Assembly (NCBI GenBank): GCA_011503125.2
Contig: WWBZ02000022.1
Location: 310,001-374,000, forward strand
Source: Botryosphaeria dothidea
Lineage: Eukaryota > Ascomycota > Dothideomycetes > Botryosphaeriales > Botryosphaeriaceae
DNA length: 64,000 bases
Direction: 5' to 3'
Shown: positions 1 through 10,210 of the stretch, piece after piece
Layout: every line of letters starts with the position of its first letter
Position numbering within the stretch: the first letter of the stretch is position 1
Notes under the pieces: generated by a model
Database searches by the model: none
Seen by the model: only the letters and a program-made list of their open reading frames with translations
Told to the model about the DNA's origin: nothing
Translations under genes and position numbers: made by a program

Positions 1-2274
1 AAGTCCACTAAAGGCCCTGTCATCTCTCATCCCGTCTCTCAACCCCCCAGTCCCGTTATGCGTTCTGTGACAAGCGCTGACATTAGCGATTCTGTTTCTG
101 ATATTGCCAAGGATTTCTCGACACCCGGAACCTCGCCTCTGCCCGCTTCGAAGCATCGCAAGACACTAAGTGCCAGCTTGACCCCTGATCCGTCTATGAC
201 CAAGCTCGAACTCCCGTCCCGCCCATCCTCATCAGCAGACGAATACCCGTCCTGGTACCCCCTAGCACTCAGGGCTCAGGACGCTCAGTTCCGACTGCTA
301 TTCCCCAACGTGCCTCTTGACGAGAAAGTTGTCCTGGTCTTCAGGGCTACTTGGAACCCGAATGAACAACAAGAATTCCCTGGCCGTGTATACATCACGA
401 CATCTAGCGTTTATTTCTACAGCAATCATCTTGGCCTCGTTCTTGTCACGGGTGTTGGGCTCAATACAATCGATGAAGTCACCGGAGCCCCTGGTCGTGA
501 CTGCGACTTCTTGTTCATCCATTTGAAGGAGAACATGGATTACTCTCGTGTAACGATCAAGATTTTCCTCGAGCCCTTGAAGCTTCTCCAAAGACGCCTC
601 AACTTCCTTGTGCGCAACTGCAACTCTGAAGACCCCGAGGATCTGGAACATGTCATTAAGACTCTCATCAAGATGGAGGGTAACGGTGCCGAGAGTCCCA
701 GCATGGAGAGTTGGGACAACGTCTCTAACATTGACACTCCTATTGAAGGCCCCATGCGCCGCGACACTTTATCCAAGGCGGGTCTACGCATCGATGGGGA
801 CCTCTTTGCAAACACAACATCCCTGACTCGGAAGCCGACAAGATTCAAATTACCGACGCAGCCAGTGGTTTATAGACCGCAGGGTCTGGTGCAGGTTGCG
901 ATCGAGCGCGACTTCGAGATCAGCGCCAAGGCTCTTTTCCACGTCATGTTTGGCGACAAGAGTGCCGTTTTTCAAATGCTGTTCCGGGAAAGATGGCCTC
1001 AAACCATCGTACAAGGCCCTTGGGTGCAGCAAAATGGAGGTGGTCTGCATAGGCGCGAGTTCGAATACCGCGCGACTCCAGAAGCGCCTGTCGTGATTCG
1101 GGACTATCAAGTCATTGAAGTTCTGAATGATCACCTCTGCTACGTGGTGGCGGACAAGAAGACCCCCTGGTACCTTCCGCACTCCAAAGACTTCGTGCTC
1201 ATCAGCAAATTCGTCATCACGCACGTCGCCAAATCTCGCTGTAGACTCGCTGTCTATACAAAACTTGAGTGGAAGAGCGAGCCACTAGTCATCAAAGGCA
1301 TGTTGGAGCGTCAATCGCTGGAGGATTTGGACCTCGAAGCCCAAGATCTCACGGACATCATCGCCGACCAGGTGAGCCGACTAGGCAGAGCAAGCCGTAC
1401 CCGCAAGGCCGTCCAAATCTTCGGCTATATCGGCCAGCAGAACCAGGCCGTGCAAGTGACGGAGACGCCATCGCCCCTCAAGGAACGCAGATTCAGGCTG
1501 CAGAAGCGGACGCTCGGCAGCATGTTCTTCGACGTCGGCCGCGCCATGGCCGCCAACTGGATCTCAACCGTCATCGCTGCCTTCAGCGGCGTGCTGGCGG
1601 GTCTGGGCAAGGTCTTCACGGCACACACGATGCTGCTGGGCTTGCTCGCCTTCAGCTGCGGCGTCAACCTTCTGTGGAGCTACCGCGACACGTGGACGTG
1701 GTGGCAGGAGCGCAACGCGGGCAAGTTCATGCAGCGGCTGGGCGTGCACCCGGACGTCGTCATGAGCAAGGCTGTCTACCTGCGCGACATCGAGGAGGTC
1801 TTTGTCAACGACACCATCGCCGCCGATTTTGGCATCGACCTGGCGCGCTCGAGTACGGAGGATGATGGCGACAGCCCCCTCCAGAACAGCTGCCAGCATA
1901 CTTTCCTCCATCTCCTGAGCAACCCGGATTCCTCGGATTTCCAGCCGTACGCGTCCACTTTTGCGCCGCATATCACGCCGTCGACCAGGGCGACGTCGAC
2001 GAGGCTGCATCGGACGAGGCAGAATTTGGCGGCGTATCGCCACGATCTGCTGGTAGCGATGCGGTTGGTCAACAGGGTCGAGAGGGAGGTGTTGCAGGCG
2101 GAGTGGGAGAACTGGGTCTTGGATGAGAATGTGCGGTGCAAGCGCGTGGGTGACATGATTAAGAAGAGGAATGAGACTGAGGGTGGTATTGATGCGGTGG
2201 TAGAGTGGTGGGAGGGTTATTGTGGTGATTGCGGCAGGGCGCTGGAGGGGTTGGATGTTGTGGGGTTGAGGTAG
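1..2274 (+). CDS. SIP3: Sip3/Lam-type GRAM-VASt sterol-transfer protein, C-terminal part
   Basis: The reading frame is already open at base 1 and has no obligatory start before the ATG at 58, so this is the 3' part of a larger gene that begins left of the window. A GRAM domain (about nt 290-690, with the typical FPGRVYITTSSVYFYSN strand pattern) is followed by a VASt/StART-like domain (about nt 895-1430). A hydrophobic stretch near nt 1555-1690 looks like a membrane anchor, and a charged C-terminal tail follows. This order matches the yeast Sip3/Ysp1 (Lam1/Lam3) family, whose members also carry BAR and PH domains at the N-terminus; those would lie in the missing part. Family members move sterol at ER-plasma membrane contact sites. 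The family is clear; orthology to Sip3 specifically is inferred from domain order. Confidence 0.85.
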   Translation, partial: KSTKGPVISHPVSQPPSPVMRSVTSADISDSVSDIAKDFSTPGTSPLPASKHRKTLSASLTPDPSMTKLELPSRPSSSADEYPSWYPLALRAQDAQFRLLFPNVPLDEKVVLVFRATWNPNEQQEFPGRVYITTSSVYFYSNHLGLVLVTGVGLNTIDEVTGAPGRDCDFLFIHLKENMDYSRVTIKIFLEPLKLLQRRLNFLVRNCNSEDPEDLEHVIKTLIKMEGNGAESPSMESWDNVSNIDTPIEGPMRRDTLSKAGLRIDGDLFANTTSLTRKPTRFKLPTQPVVYRPQGLVQVAIERDFEISAKALFHVMFGDKSAVFQMLFRERWPQTIVQGPWVQQNGGGLHRREFEYRATPEAPVVIRDYQVIEVLNDHLCYVVADKKTPWYLPHSKDFVLISKFVITHVAKSRCRLAVYTKLEWKSEPLVIKGMLERQSLEDLDLEAQDLTDIIADQVSRLGRASRTRKAVQIFGYIGQQNQAVQVTETPSPLKERRFRLQKRTLGSMFFDVGRAMAANWISTVIAAFSGVLAGLGKVFTAHTMLLGLLAFSCGVNLLWSYRDTWTWWQERNAGKFMQRLGVHPDVVMSKAVYLRDIEEVFVNDTIAADFGIDLARSSTEDDGDSPLQNSCQHTFLHLLSNPDSSDFQPYASTFAPHITPSTRATSTRLHRTRQNLAAYRHDLLVAMRLVNRVEREVLQAEWENWVLDENVRCKRVGDMIKKRNETEGGIDAVVEWWEGYCGDCGRALEGLDVVGLR

Positions 2275-2969
2275 ACGTGGGTTAAGATGAAGGACTGCAT
2301 GGGTTGTGCGTTGGGGTAAATGGGACATTGATTTTTTTTTCTCTTTCAAGGTTTGTGAGCAGAACAGATACACATGGGAACGCGTGGATGTGGCCCGGAA
2401 CGTGCATATAATTATATCCATATCTGGTATCTTTCTCTTTCCTTTGCAGGATGAGTGTATGGAGTTACGTGCAAGGCTGACCTGTGGCAGCAATTCTTGG
2501 ATCGAGTAGCGATTATGGAGATTGAATGGCAAACAGCCCGCATGATATCGGGACTCATAAGCTCAATTGAGTCACCTCGTTGCCTTACATATCACTTCTC
2601 AGCACAATTCACATCTGCTCGTAAGGACATCCATGTAATGATAAAAGTTACCTTTGGCCTTGCTGACCATCAAAACGAGCTGATTTGCAACCTTTGGTCC
2701 TTTTTCTCATGGGGTTTAGCAGATTACAGCAGCTCCCTCAACCGCTGCACACCACTTTCCGCGCGGCTCAACCCCCTCCTTTTTGAAGAGTGAAAATAAA
2801 AATGTCATGCTCCTCCAGCCCCAGTGATGGCCAGAAGATCCAAAGAACTACTGTTTCCATAACCAACGCCAACCAGAGCACCTGCCACTGGTAGTCGCTA
2901 ATGAGGACCACGAATGTCAGCTCCAGCACCCCGATTCTCCAAGACTAGACCAGCTGTGACCCCCGCCGC
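2275..2969. other. Intergenic region between convergent genes
   Basis: This stretch lies between the 3' ends of the GRAM-VASt gene and the minus-strand gene at 2970. It is AT-richer than its surroundings and holds only short open frames with no recognisable domain. I see nothing else in it. Confidence 0.6.
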
Positions 2970-3872
2970 TCAACGCAACCTCTTCGAAACGGTGGCCATG
3001 GTAGGACCAGAACCGAAGCTCAACCGGTGTACCTCCTCCTCGCTCAAAGCGCGCTCGCCCGCCCTGGCCTTCTCGAAGTTCTCCTCCTTCCTCGCCTGCC
3101 GCCTCGCATGCTGCAGCCTCTGACGTTTCTGCGCCTCGTTCCACTCATGGCTCCTCTGCCTCTCCTCCTCCCTCAACCTCTCCTTCTCCGCCCTCTCCGT
3201 CAGCTTCCGCTCAATTTCCACCTCGACCGCCTTCTTCATGACGGCCAGCTCGGGGTGTCCCGACGCGTAGACGTACCGGTTAATGGCCGTGGTCTCGGGG
3301 TGCTCCACCTCGTCGACGCACTCGGCGTACGCGACGCAGTTGAGCACGTGCTTGAGCAGGAGGGGCTCGGTCTGCTCGCCGAACGCGCGGTGCAGTAGGA
3401 CGAACTCCTCGGCCGTCACGTTGACGGCGCGCACGGCGTCCATCAGCGCGCCGCGCCACGCGTACTCGGCGCTGCGCACCTCGAGCGCCTTGCACGCGAT
3501 GAAGCACTTGGTGTGGCGCAGCACGTTGGCGTCCGGGTATGGCGCCAGCGCGTACGCGCTGCGCTCGAAGCACGCCTTGTGCATCTCCGAGAAGACGTAG
3601 CGGACGGCCTGCGGGTCGAGGTCGGGCTGGATGTCCAGGTCGTAGGTGCGTGGGGCGTGCGGGTCGGTGTAGAAGCGCGCCACGTCGGAGGAGAACTTCA
3701 GGAGCATGGGCTTGGGAATGCCCTCGATGATGTGGTCGGCCTGGTCTTTGTTCATGGGGTCCGTCCACTTGAGGTTGATCCTGTCGTTGGTCTGGACGAG
3801 GGCATTCTTGGCGTTGATGTGCATGCCCGCAATGGGCGAGGAGTTGGTGCGCGCGGAGCGGCCAGAGGACAT
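2970..3872 (-). CDS. Uncharacterised 300-residue protein, paralogue of the gene at 4782
   Basis: Single-exon gene starting at the ATG at 3872 (context CAAAATGT). I recognise no named family. An N-terminal region of about 130 residues contains KWTDPM, a motif like IPKPMLLKFSSDVARFY and a following stretch that could be a degenerate BTB/POZ fold (inference only). The C-terminal quarter is a highly charged K/E/R helix (about residues 215-285), probably coiled coil. It aligns along its whole length with the divergent gene at 4782-5737: KFSSDVARFY matches KFSPHASRMW, CKALEV matches LKALGV, and ASGHPELAVMKKAVEVEIE matches ADKPELVAVRTEVEREV. No signal peptide or membrane segment is visible. Confidence 0.75.
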   Translation of the reverse strand: MSSGRSARTNSSPIAGMHINAKNALVQTNDRINLKWTDPMNKDQADHIIEGIPKPMLLKFSSDVARFYTDPHAPRTYDLDIQPDLDPQAVRYVFSEMHKACFERSAYALAPYPDANVLRHTKCFIACKALEVRSAEYAWRGALMDAVRAVNVTAEEFVLLHRAFGEQTEPLLLKHVLNCVAYAECVDEVEHPETTAINRYVYASGHPELAVMKKAVEVEIERKLTERAEKERLREEERQRSHEWNEAQKRQRLQHARRQARKEENFEKARAGERALSEEEVHRLSFGSGPTMATVSKRLR

Positions 3873-4781
3873 TTTGGAGGAGTAGGTGGTTGACTGGAGT
3901 GGCTTGAATCAGCACGAGCAGAATGAAGGTGAGGGAAGCCTTTTGTTAGGGCGGGTGAAGGGTTGCATGATAGACGGAGGGAGTGCTCCATGACTGAAGG
4001 TGAGGAATGTCAAGATCTGGTATGATATGGGTATGGTGGTGTTTGCAAGTTCTGGATGGGACTGGATGCTTCTAGTACTTACGTGGGTTAAAGGAGTTTG
4101 CAATATCGATCAAGTTTAGAAGGTAAGAGTAGTTGGAATCTTCGCGCTTGAAGGACCGGGTTCGGAGTTTAGGGCGGCGAAGTTCCAGCCAAAGGTTTGA
4201 AGAAGAGAGAAAGAAACTTGTAGAGGGAGCTGGGGATTATATGCCTGGATTCCAGGCCCTCGTGACGGAGTCAGGTGCGGTCAAGAGCCAGATCCCTATA
4301 TTCATACTCCGGAATGAAAGCACGTACCCGTCAAAAGACCAAATTGGTTCCTTCTGTCACTCATTTGAGGGAGTCGTACGCTAATTGGGAGGATTAATGG
4401 GTGTTTACTCCCAATTTCACACCTGTCCAGCAATCAAATTAACACCAACTCAGGCAAACCCACCCAAGTCACCAGAGAACCTGCTCTCTGCACGGGTCTG
4501 TGCACCCAGGCAACGGTTAACACGAGGCTCTGGTAGTCAATTGTTCAATCTCTTCTTCATAAGGCTCCCCTTCTTCAAACCCAGACTTTTCTCCTCACAC
4601 CATCCACACCATCCCTCAACGAGGCCCACTGTTGACTCCTTTCGAATCTACATCCTACACCATCATCCACTTAACAAACAAACAAATCCATCACCTTTTA
4701 CAAACTCCTTCGCCACCTTAACAAAAGTACGTGATCCACTATCAAGACATCAAGTACTCACTAACCCACCAAGCAGCCACC
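3873..4781. promoter_or_regulatory. Divergent promoter of the paralogous pair, with a probable 5'-UTR intron
   Basis: Nine hundred bases separate the two outward-facing starts, so both paralogues must be driven from here. Just before the plus-strand ATG there is a good candidate 5'-UTR intron at 4727-4776: donor GTACGT, branch-like CTAAC at 4761-4765 and acceptor GCAG, followed at once by CCACCATG. A donor-like GTAAGT also occurs on the minus strand near 4083. Open frames crossing this stretch (for example 4385-5164) have no protein-like features. Confidence 0.5.
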
Positions 4782-5737
4782 ATGACCTTCACCATCGAGC
4801 CCAGCTCCCCCCTCAAGGGCATGCAGCTCTACGAGAAGATCGACCTGACCAAAGGCCCCAAGATCACCATCAAGTGGAAGGAGACCGTGGACGGCCCGGA
4901 GCACCACATTCCCAACGTGCCCAAGAACATGATCATCAAGTTCTCCCCGCACGCCTCGCGCATGTGGGCCGCCGTCTTCGACCGCAAGGACCCGAAGAAC
5001 CACGAGCTCAACCTGGGCGTGCGCACCGACATCGACGTGAACGCGCTCAAGTACCTGCTCAACCAGATGCTGCGGGCCTGCCAGACCCAGGGCCTCTACT
5101 ACCTGCAGCTCTACCCGACCCAGTACGTCCACTCCCCCTGTCCACGGGCCACCCGTCCGGTTGACTAACACGCGCTCCCCCCAGCCTCGGCCGCGCCGTC
5201 GCCAGCTACGCCGCCCTCAAGGCCCTCGGCGTCCTCTGCGTGCGCTCCACCTGGCGCCACGAGCTCGTCGGCTGGATGCACGTCGCCGGCCTCACGCACG
5301 GCGAGTTCGTCGCCGTCCACCGCTTCGTCGGCGCGGGCGAGCCGGGCCTCGTCCGCCACGTGCTGCACCAGATCGTCTGGACGGACGCCACCGACAGCCT
5401 CGGGCACCCGGACATGGTGCAGATCGACGCGTACGTGGCGGACAAGCCGGAGCTGGTGGCCGTCAGGACGGAGGTCGAGAGGGAGGTGAGCGGCGTCTTG
5501 GCGAGCCGGCAGGCGAAGAAGAAGGAGCGGAGGCAGCTGAAGGGGAAGCGGGACATCAACCGGGCGTATGGCTATGGGCCGCAGCAGGGCGATGGCGCCT
5601 ATCTGGCGGACCGCAACGTCTCCGCTTGGGCTGCTCATGTTGCGCACGCGGCGGAAGGCCAGCCGGGTGAGTGGGACGCTGGAAGCACTGGCGAGGCACT
5701 GGGCGGACATGGGTTGGCTGCTTTTCTCTTGGATTGA
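4782..5737 (+). CDS. Uncharacterised 297-residue protein, paralogue of the gene at 2970
   Basis: Two exons, 4782-5122 and 5185-5737. The intron has donor GTACGT and acceptor CCCCAG and joins the frames in phase (two bases, then one). The start at 4782 has a strong context (GCCACCATGA). The product is within three residues of its divergent paralogue in length and shares the same plan: a KWKE segment, KNMIIKFSPHASRMW, a helical middle region beginning ASYAALKALGV, a conserved PELVAVRTEVEREV segment and a K/R-rich helix, then a tail of its own ending in FLLD. The minus-strand partner has no intron at the matching position. Function unknown; a degenerate BTB-like N-terminus is possible but not shown. 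Confidence 0.75.
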
Positions 5738-6015
5738 GAGTTGATGGGGAGTCACTGGCCTGCTTCTTCCACTGCGGTTCTTCACTTGCGCGGATCTGCG
5801 CAGTGAGAAGCAGGATCTTCGAGGGTTTACACAAGTCTTTCAGTGGTAGACAAGCACTGGACCAGGAAACGCCCGGTAGCTTAGAGTACAATGCTTAATC
5901 ACGATTGAAACTGATTAATATCCATGATTGTTCAGGTCTCCGTAAACAATACATGAATCTAACACTGTGGTATTGTCTCCAGGCTATCTTCTGCTGCTGC
6001 CGAACTTCTACAAAC

Positions 6016-7782
6016 TCAGTACACATACCTGAAATTCTCATTCTCCCAGTCCGTCAAATCCCCAAACGCCGTTGCATCCAAATCCTGCACCGTCGTGCCC
6101 TCGCCAAACTTCTTATCCCTCTTCTTGTTCTCCCAGCTCAGCATGGTCCGCAGACACAAGACCAGCACCACTTCCAGCAAATGACAGAAAATCATGCTCC
6201 AGATGCCCAGCGGATAGGTGGGTTGCTGCTCCGTCTTGAAGAAAAACGGCCCCGCAATATTGCCGGCGCAGTAGCCGAGGAAGAGGCAGGCGTTGGTGAC
6301 GACTTTCTTGGTGTGCCCCGCAGTGTTGCCGATGCTGAGCGAGAGGATGAGGACGAAAGCGGCGTTGTAAGGGCCGGTGAGGTAGTAGCACCACAGACGG
6401 CCGACGTGATGTTCGAGCGGCACGAAGCGCAGGCCGAAGGTCCCCGCGATGTTGGGGATGAGGTAGAGCAGGATGAACCAGCAGCGCGTGTTCTTCTTGA
6501 GCTTGTTGGAGTAGTAGTCGTTGAGGTAGATGCATGACAGAATGGACAGGGCGATCAGCGCGCCGTACGGCATCTGGAGGAGCGTGGTGACGAGGGTCGA
6601 GTAGCCGAAGCCTTTGATGATGATGGTGCCGAAATTGGAGATGCCGCCGTTGGGAGTATTGCAGACGAGGCCGAGGATGAAGAACATGTAGGTTTTGGGG
6701 TCTTTGAAGGCCTCGACCGCCTGGTAGGCTTTGAAGTGCTTGTTCTCCACGCCCGTTTGGTTCTCGCGGAGGCGCTCGACGGCGAGGCGCTTCTCGCGCT
6801 GGCTGAGCATGGGGGCGGTGACGGGACTGTCCGGCAGGAAGAAGAACATGACTATTCCCCAAATGCTGCAGAGAGCTGCGCGCGGTCAGGCTTTGTATCT
6901 GAATATCCTGAATATTCAGGCTTACCTCCGATTATCAAGAACTCATATTTCCAAGATGCCAAAGAACCCCTGATCTGTCCGATTCCGTAGCCGAGAAGGC
7001 CACCCAAAGCAATACCGAAGCCGTTAGCTGTGTACCAGAGGCCGATGCGAACAGGCTGCTGTCGTCGTGTGTACCACATGCATGTGATCAACATGAAAGC
7101 TGGATCGGCACAGGCTTCGGCGGCTCCTGAGAGTGCGCGAAGAGCCGCAAGCGTGCCGAAATTCTGCAATGAAGATCAGAGAGGATTCTGTAAATTTGAG
7201 AAGAGAGCAGGCCACCTTTGCGCCCGCCTGGGCCATCAAGAGCACACCCCAAAGAAAAATGTTGAACCCAAGATACTTTCCCACGGGGAATCTTTGGAGC
7301 ATGAAGTTTGTCGGAAATGCCCAGGCCAAGAAGCCAAAGTAAAAAATGCCTGAAGAGAGATAGAGTGAGTCTCATATTCGCACGAAGAGGAGAAGAGGCT
7401 TACTGGAAAGCCAATTGTATTCGGTTCCCTGAAGATCGAGATCTTCTCTGATGCCGAAGATGGCGGCGTACGACAGAGTGGTCTTATCGATGTAAAAGAA
7501 GGCATAACATACGGCAAGATAGGGCAATATCATGAAGTCAATCTTCCGCACAAGACGCTTTTCCTCAGCAGGGTCATGGGGCTCGTGGATTTCAGCAGGG
7601 TCGCGGAAAAGGCTCATGGCAGCATCGCCATCGCCGCGAGAAAGTTTCCATTTGCTCGCGGTAGCGGTAGTTGATGGAGAAATTGGAGAAACGGTTTCCT
7701 GGTGGACGGTGCCGGCATCTTTGTTGTTTTCCGCATCTGGATTGCCGGTTGGAGACGGACTTGCTCCACTGTTGAAGCGCAT
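6016..7782 (-). CDS. MFS permease of the anion:cation symporter (allantoate permease, Dal5-like) family
   Basis: Four exons on the minus strand: 7404-7782, 7216-7349, 6926-7163 and 6016-6875 (536 residues). The start at 7782 (MRFNSGAS) is the first plausible ATG. Family signatures are FMILPYLAVCYAFFYIDKT in helix 1, NWLSSIFYFGFLAWAFPTN across the first splice, the loop segment RFPVGKYLG, and the typical tail DLTDWENENFRYVY. About 12 membrane helices are expected. Dal5-like permeases import organic anions such as allantoate, nicotinate or other carboxylates; the substrate cannot be told from sequence. Oddities: the second intron has a weak donor (GTGGCC), and the last intron offers two acceptors ten bases apart, of which only the first (CGCAG before 6875) keeps the frame open. 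Confidence 0.85.
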
Positions 7783-8526
7783 TGTGAGCGGATTCTCTAT
7801 TGCCGAGAGACGGGATGGGCAAGAGCAAGCTTTTCCAAGCGCGGCGAAGATGGCTGGGCAAGGGCGGCGGCGAGTCACGGCCGAAAAGCGCAACAGTGGT
7901 ATCTCGAGAGCAGCGAAAAAGCAGAGGAGAAAGCGAGGGCGTCAGAACAGGATGAGCGGCGGGTTATGTGCGTCTAAACGGTTGGGATGCATGCACATGG
8001 TCCCTTGCCGGGCAGAAAGCCGGCGTATGGACGTAGTACTATTGGCAGGCCGATCAGCTGCGCAGTATGCTCAAGTCGGGCTCGGTGGAGCATTGATTCG
8101 GTAAGCCGAGCCCGCTGACGGGCGGAAAAAAAGGTGTTCGGCGGATAAGAGTCCACTTTTCCTCCCCATGCGGGGAAGGATGGGAGGCGGCGGGGAAGCT
8201 GCAGTGTCCAGTCGCCGCTTCCTTCTGTGTGACGCAACTCCCACAAAAGCTCGGCTCAAGAACGCTCCTGCCGACCTTGGATGTATGGCGAGTTTATATC
8301 ATCTCCCAATCTTCTCAAAATCCCAACTGACACCGGTCTTTGTGGAAGGCGACACGGCCATGTCAGCGGTAACAGGTGGCCGTTGCCTGGCCCCCACCAG
8401 GCTCCAGCCTCGTCGCCTGCTGGCCAGCGCACAACAACAACTTCTCACCTCCTCGCTAATCCTGAGAAGTTGCAGACACCCTGCACCAGAAATTGATCCT
8501 TGATCTCTCCAAAGACCTCTCCTCAA
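7783..8526. promoter_or_regulatory. Divergent promoter between the MFS permease and the first F-box gene
   Basis: About 740 bases separate two outward-facing starts. No gene is visible; the short open frames here lack domains. I could not identify a convincing TATA box or specific operator. Confidence 0.5.
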
Positions 8527-9693
8527 ATGGAAGCCCGCCGACTCGAACTCGATCGGCTGCCTCTGGAGCTCCTCTCTGAAATTGCCCGTCATCTCGGTTC
8601 TGAAAGCCTCCTGTCCCTCTGCCTCGCGTCACGCCTGCTCAACCATGTCGCCGAGCGAGAGCTGTATGCCCACGTCGACATCATCCGCTGCCGCGCTGCC
8701 GAGAGGTTTTCATCCGCCCTCTGGAGTCGTCCAGACCGCCGCAGGCTGGTACGCACAGCCTGCATCAACTCGACTGCTGATGAGCGCCGCACTTCCGACC
8801 GAACCTGGTCTTCTTGGGTGCTTTGTCCCCAACTCATGACCTGTCGGAATCTGGAAAAGCTTGAGATGGCATCCGTGCATGTGTCGGCTTCCGAAGTACC
8901 AAGGAGAGATCCCTTCGAATGCGACAACATGCTTTGCCGCCAGCACAACTTCTTCGACACCCTTCGCAATTCAGCTCTCCATACCCCCCCACAGGATCGC
9001 ATACTCAACAAGCTTTCCATTCTGCATCTATACTTTGAGTCGAATGAAGACGGCCGCCCAGAATGGGGAGTTGGCCCAGAGCTCATGTCCATCTTCCTAA
9101 GCCCAACCCTCCGCGAAATCTGGCTTCACCGTTGCAGGTTTGTTCCACGCGATAACGAAACGCTGAGTGATTTGCACTATCATACATTTCGCCGAGAAAC
9201 GCCACTGGAGACGCTTCGGCTCATGAACTCTATCGTCAGAGTCGACGTCCTTCAGAAACTCATGTCGCTTCCCCGCCGGCTGAAACTCTTTCATCTCGAA
9301 CCCTTCCTGGGTCTTGATCACAGTGCTCCAAACCTGGCGTTGGAATGTTTCTCGGACCTGGATGCCCTAACAGACTTGTTGATGCTCCAAGAAGACGCCC
9401 TCGAGGAGATAGTCCTACTCCCGGAAGTGTCCGTATTGGAATCTTCGAAAGGCTGTCTGGACATGCGGAAAATGGAAAAGCTCCGGTCCCTGAAAGGGGA
9501 CGTATTCGTGTGCGGCTGCAAAAATGTCAGGATTCCTGCGAATCCCAGCCACGTTCAAACTACTGTCGAGTTCTACAAATATCTGTTCAGCACACGACCA
9601 GACTGGGATCGGTGGAGATCAAACGATAGAGAGCTGGTGAGATTTGATTTCGAGCCGGTCATGGAACATTTATGCATGGCACCCTACGACTGA
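8527..9693 (+). CDS. F-box protein with LRR-like C-terminus
   Basis: Single exon of 388 residues from the ATG at 8527 (CAAATGG); the frame opens upstream only at a TTG. An F-box-like helix set occupies residues 6-50 (DRLPLELLSEIARHL, then a conserved ASRLLNHVAERELY). The rest has an irregular leucine-rich pattern (IFLSPTLREIWLH; TPLETLRLMNS). Such proteins usually link a substrate to Skp1-cullin-1 ubiquitin ligases through the F-box, with the C-terminal repeats choosing the substrate. It is a clear tandem paralogue of the next gene: FLSPTLR, TPLE-L-L-N and MEKLR occur in the same order in both. No substrate can be inferred. Confidence 0.75.
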   Translation: MEARRLELDRLPLELLSEIARHLGSESLLSLCLASRLLNHVAERELYAHVDIIRCRAAERFSSALWSRPDRRRLVRTACINSTADERRTSDRTWSSWVLCPQLMTCRNLEKLEMASVHVSASEVPRRDPFECDNMLCRQHNFFDTLRNSALHTPPQDRILNKLSILHLYFESNEDGRPEWGVGPELMSIFLSPTLREIWLHRCRFVPRDNETLSDLHYHTFRRETPLETLRLMNSIVRVDVLQKLMSLPRRLKLFHLEPFLGLDHSAPNLALECFSDLDALTDLLMLQEDALEEIVLLPEVSVLESSKGCLDMRKMEKLRSLKGDVFVCGCKNVRIPANPSHVQTTVEFYKYLFSTRPDWDRWRSNDRELVRFDFEPVMEHLCMAPYD

Positions 9694-10210
9694 CATGTGA
9701 AAATACGCCAAACCATGGATGTTTGCGTCATACTCAGCTGAGCTTTCTCGCCCGGAAAGACTGTTGGTTCTCCTGAACATTGGATAATAATATACCAGCA
9801 TTTTCGTTATCGCGAATGACACCCTGGACCACCCAGCGGACCGGCAAACGATCCTATTCGCGCGTCCGCCAGCGCGGGATGATCAGCATTGGCGAAATGA
9901 GAGATTCAAAATGCCCGCAGACGGGCTTTCATTGGCGGCGCCACTGGCCCTGAAGTGGCTAGCGTCACACCACTCGCTGCCCGTTGAACCTTGTTAAGCA
10001 AACGGTCAAGCAGATGGGCGGAAGCGAGTCCTTGGCCTGTCGGCAGTTTCGGGCAGCACCCTCTCCCTCTGTTCCTGCAGCTCCCAAGATCCCGACTCTG
10101 AGCTTATTCCCCGGTTCTCCTTTTCCAGCCATGAGATCCGATCGTTTTCCCCACATGCTGCCTCGCAGTCTTCGACAACACCGCCGGATCAGCCCGGGCT
10201 GCACGCCACA
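9694..10210. other. Intergenic spacer between tandem F-box paralogues
   Basis: This stretch should hold the terminator of the first F-box gene and the promoter of the second. I see no gene or other recognisable element. Confidence 0.5.

Noticed and set aside
1564..2532. Open frame of 322 codons on the minus strand
   Set aside because: Overlaps the GRAM-VASt coding sequence in antisense and has no recognisable content.
4385..5164. Plus-strand frame of 259 codons overlapping the start of the second paralogue
   Set aside because: It covers the promoter and UTR and reads the real gene in the wrong frame; no protein-like content.
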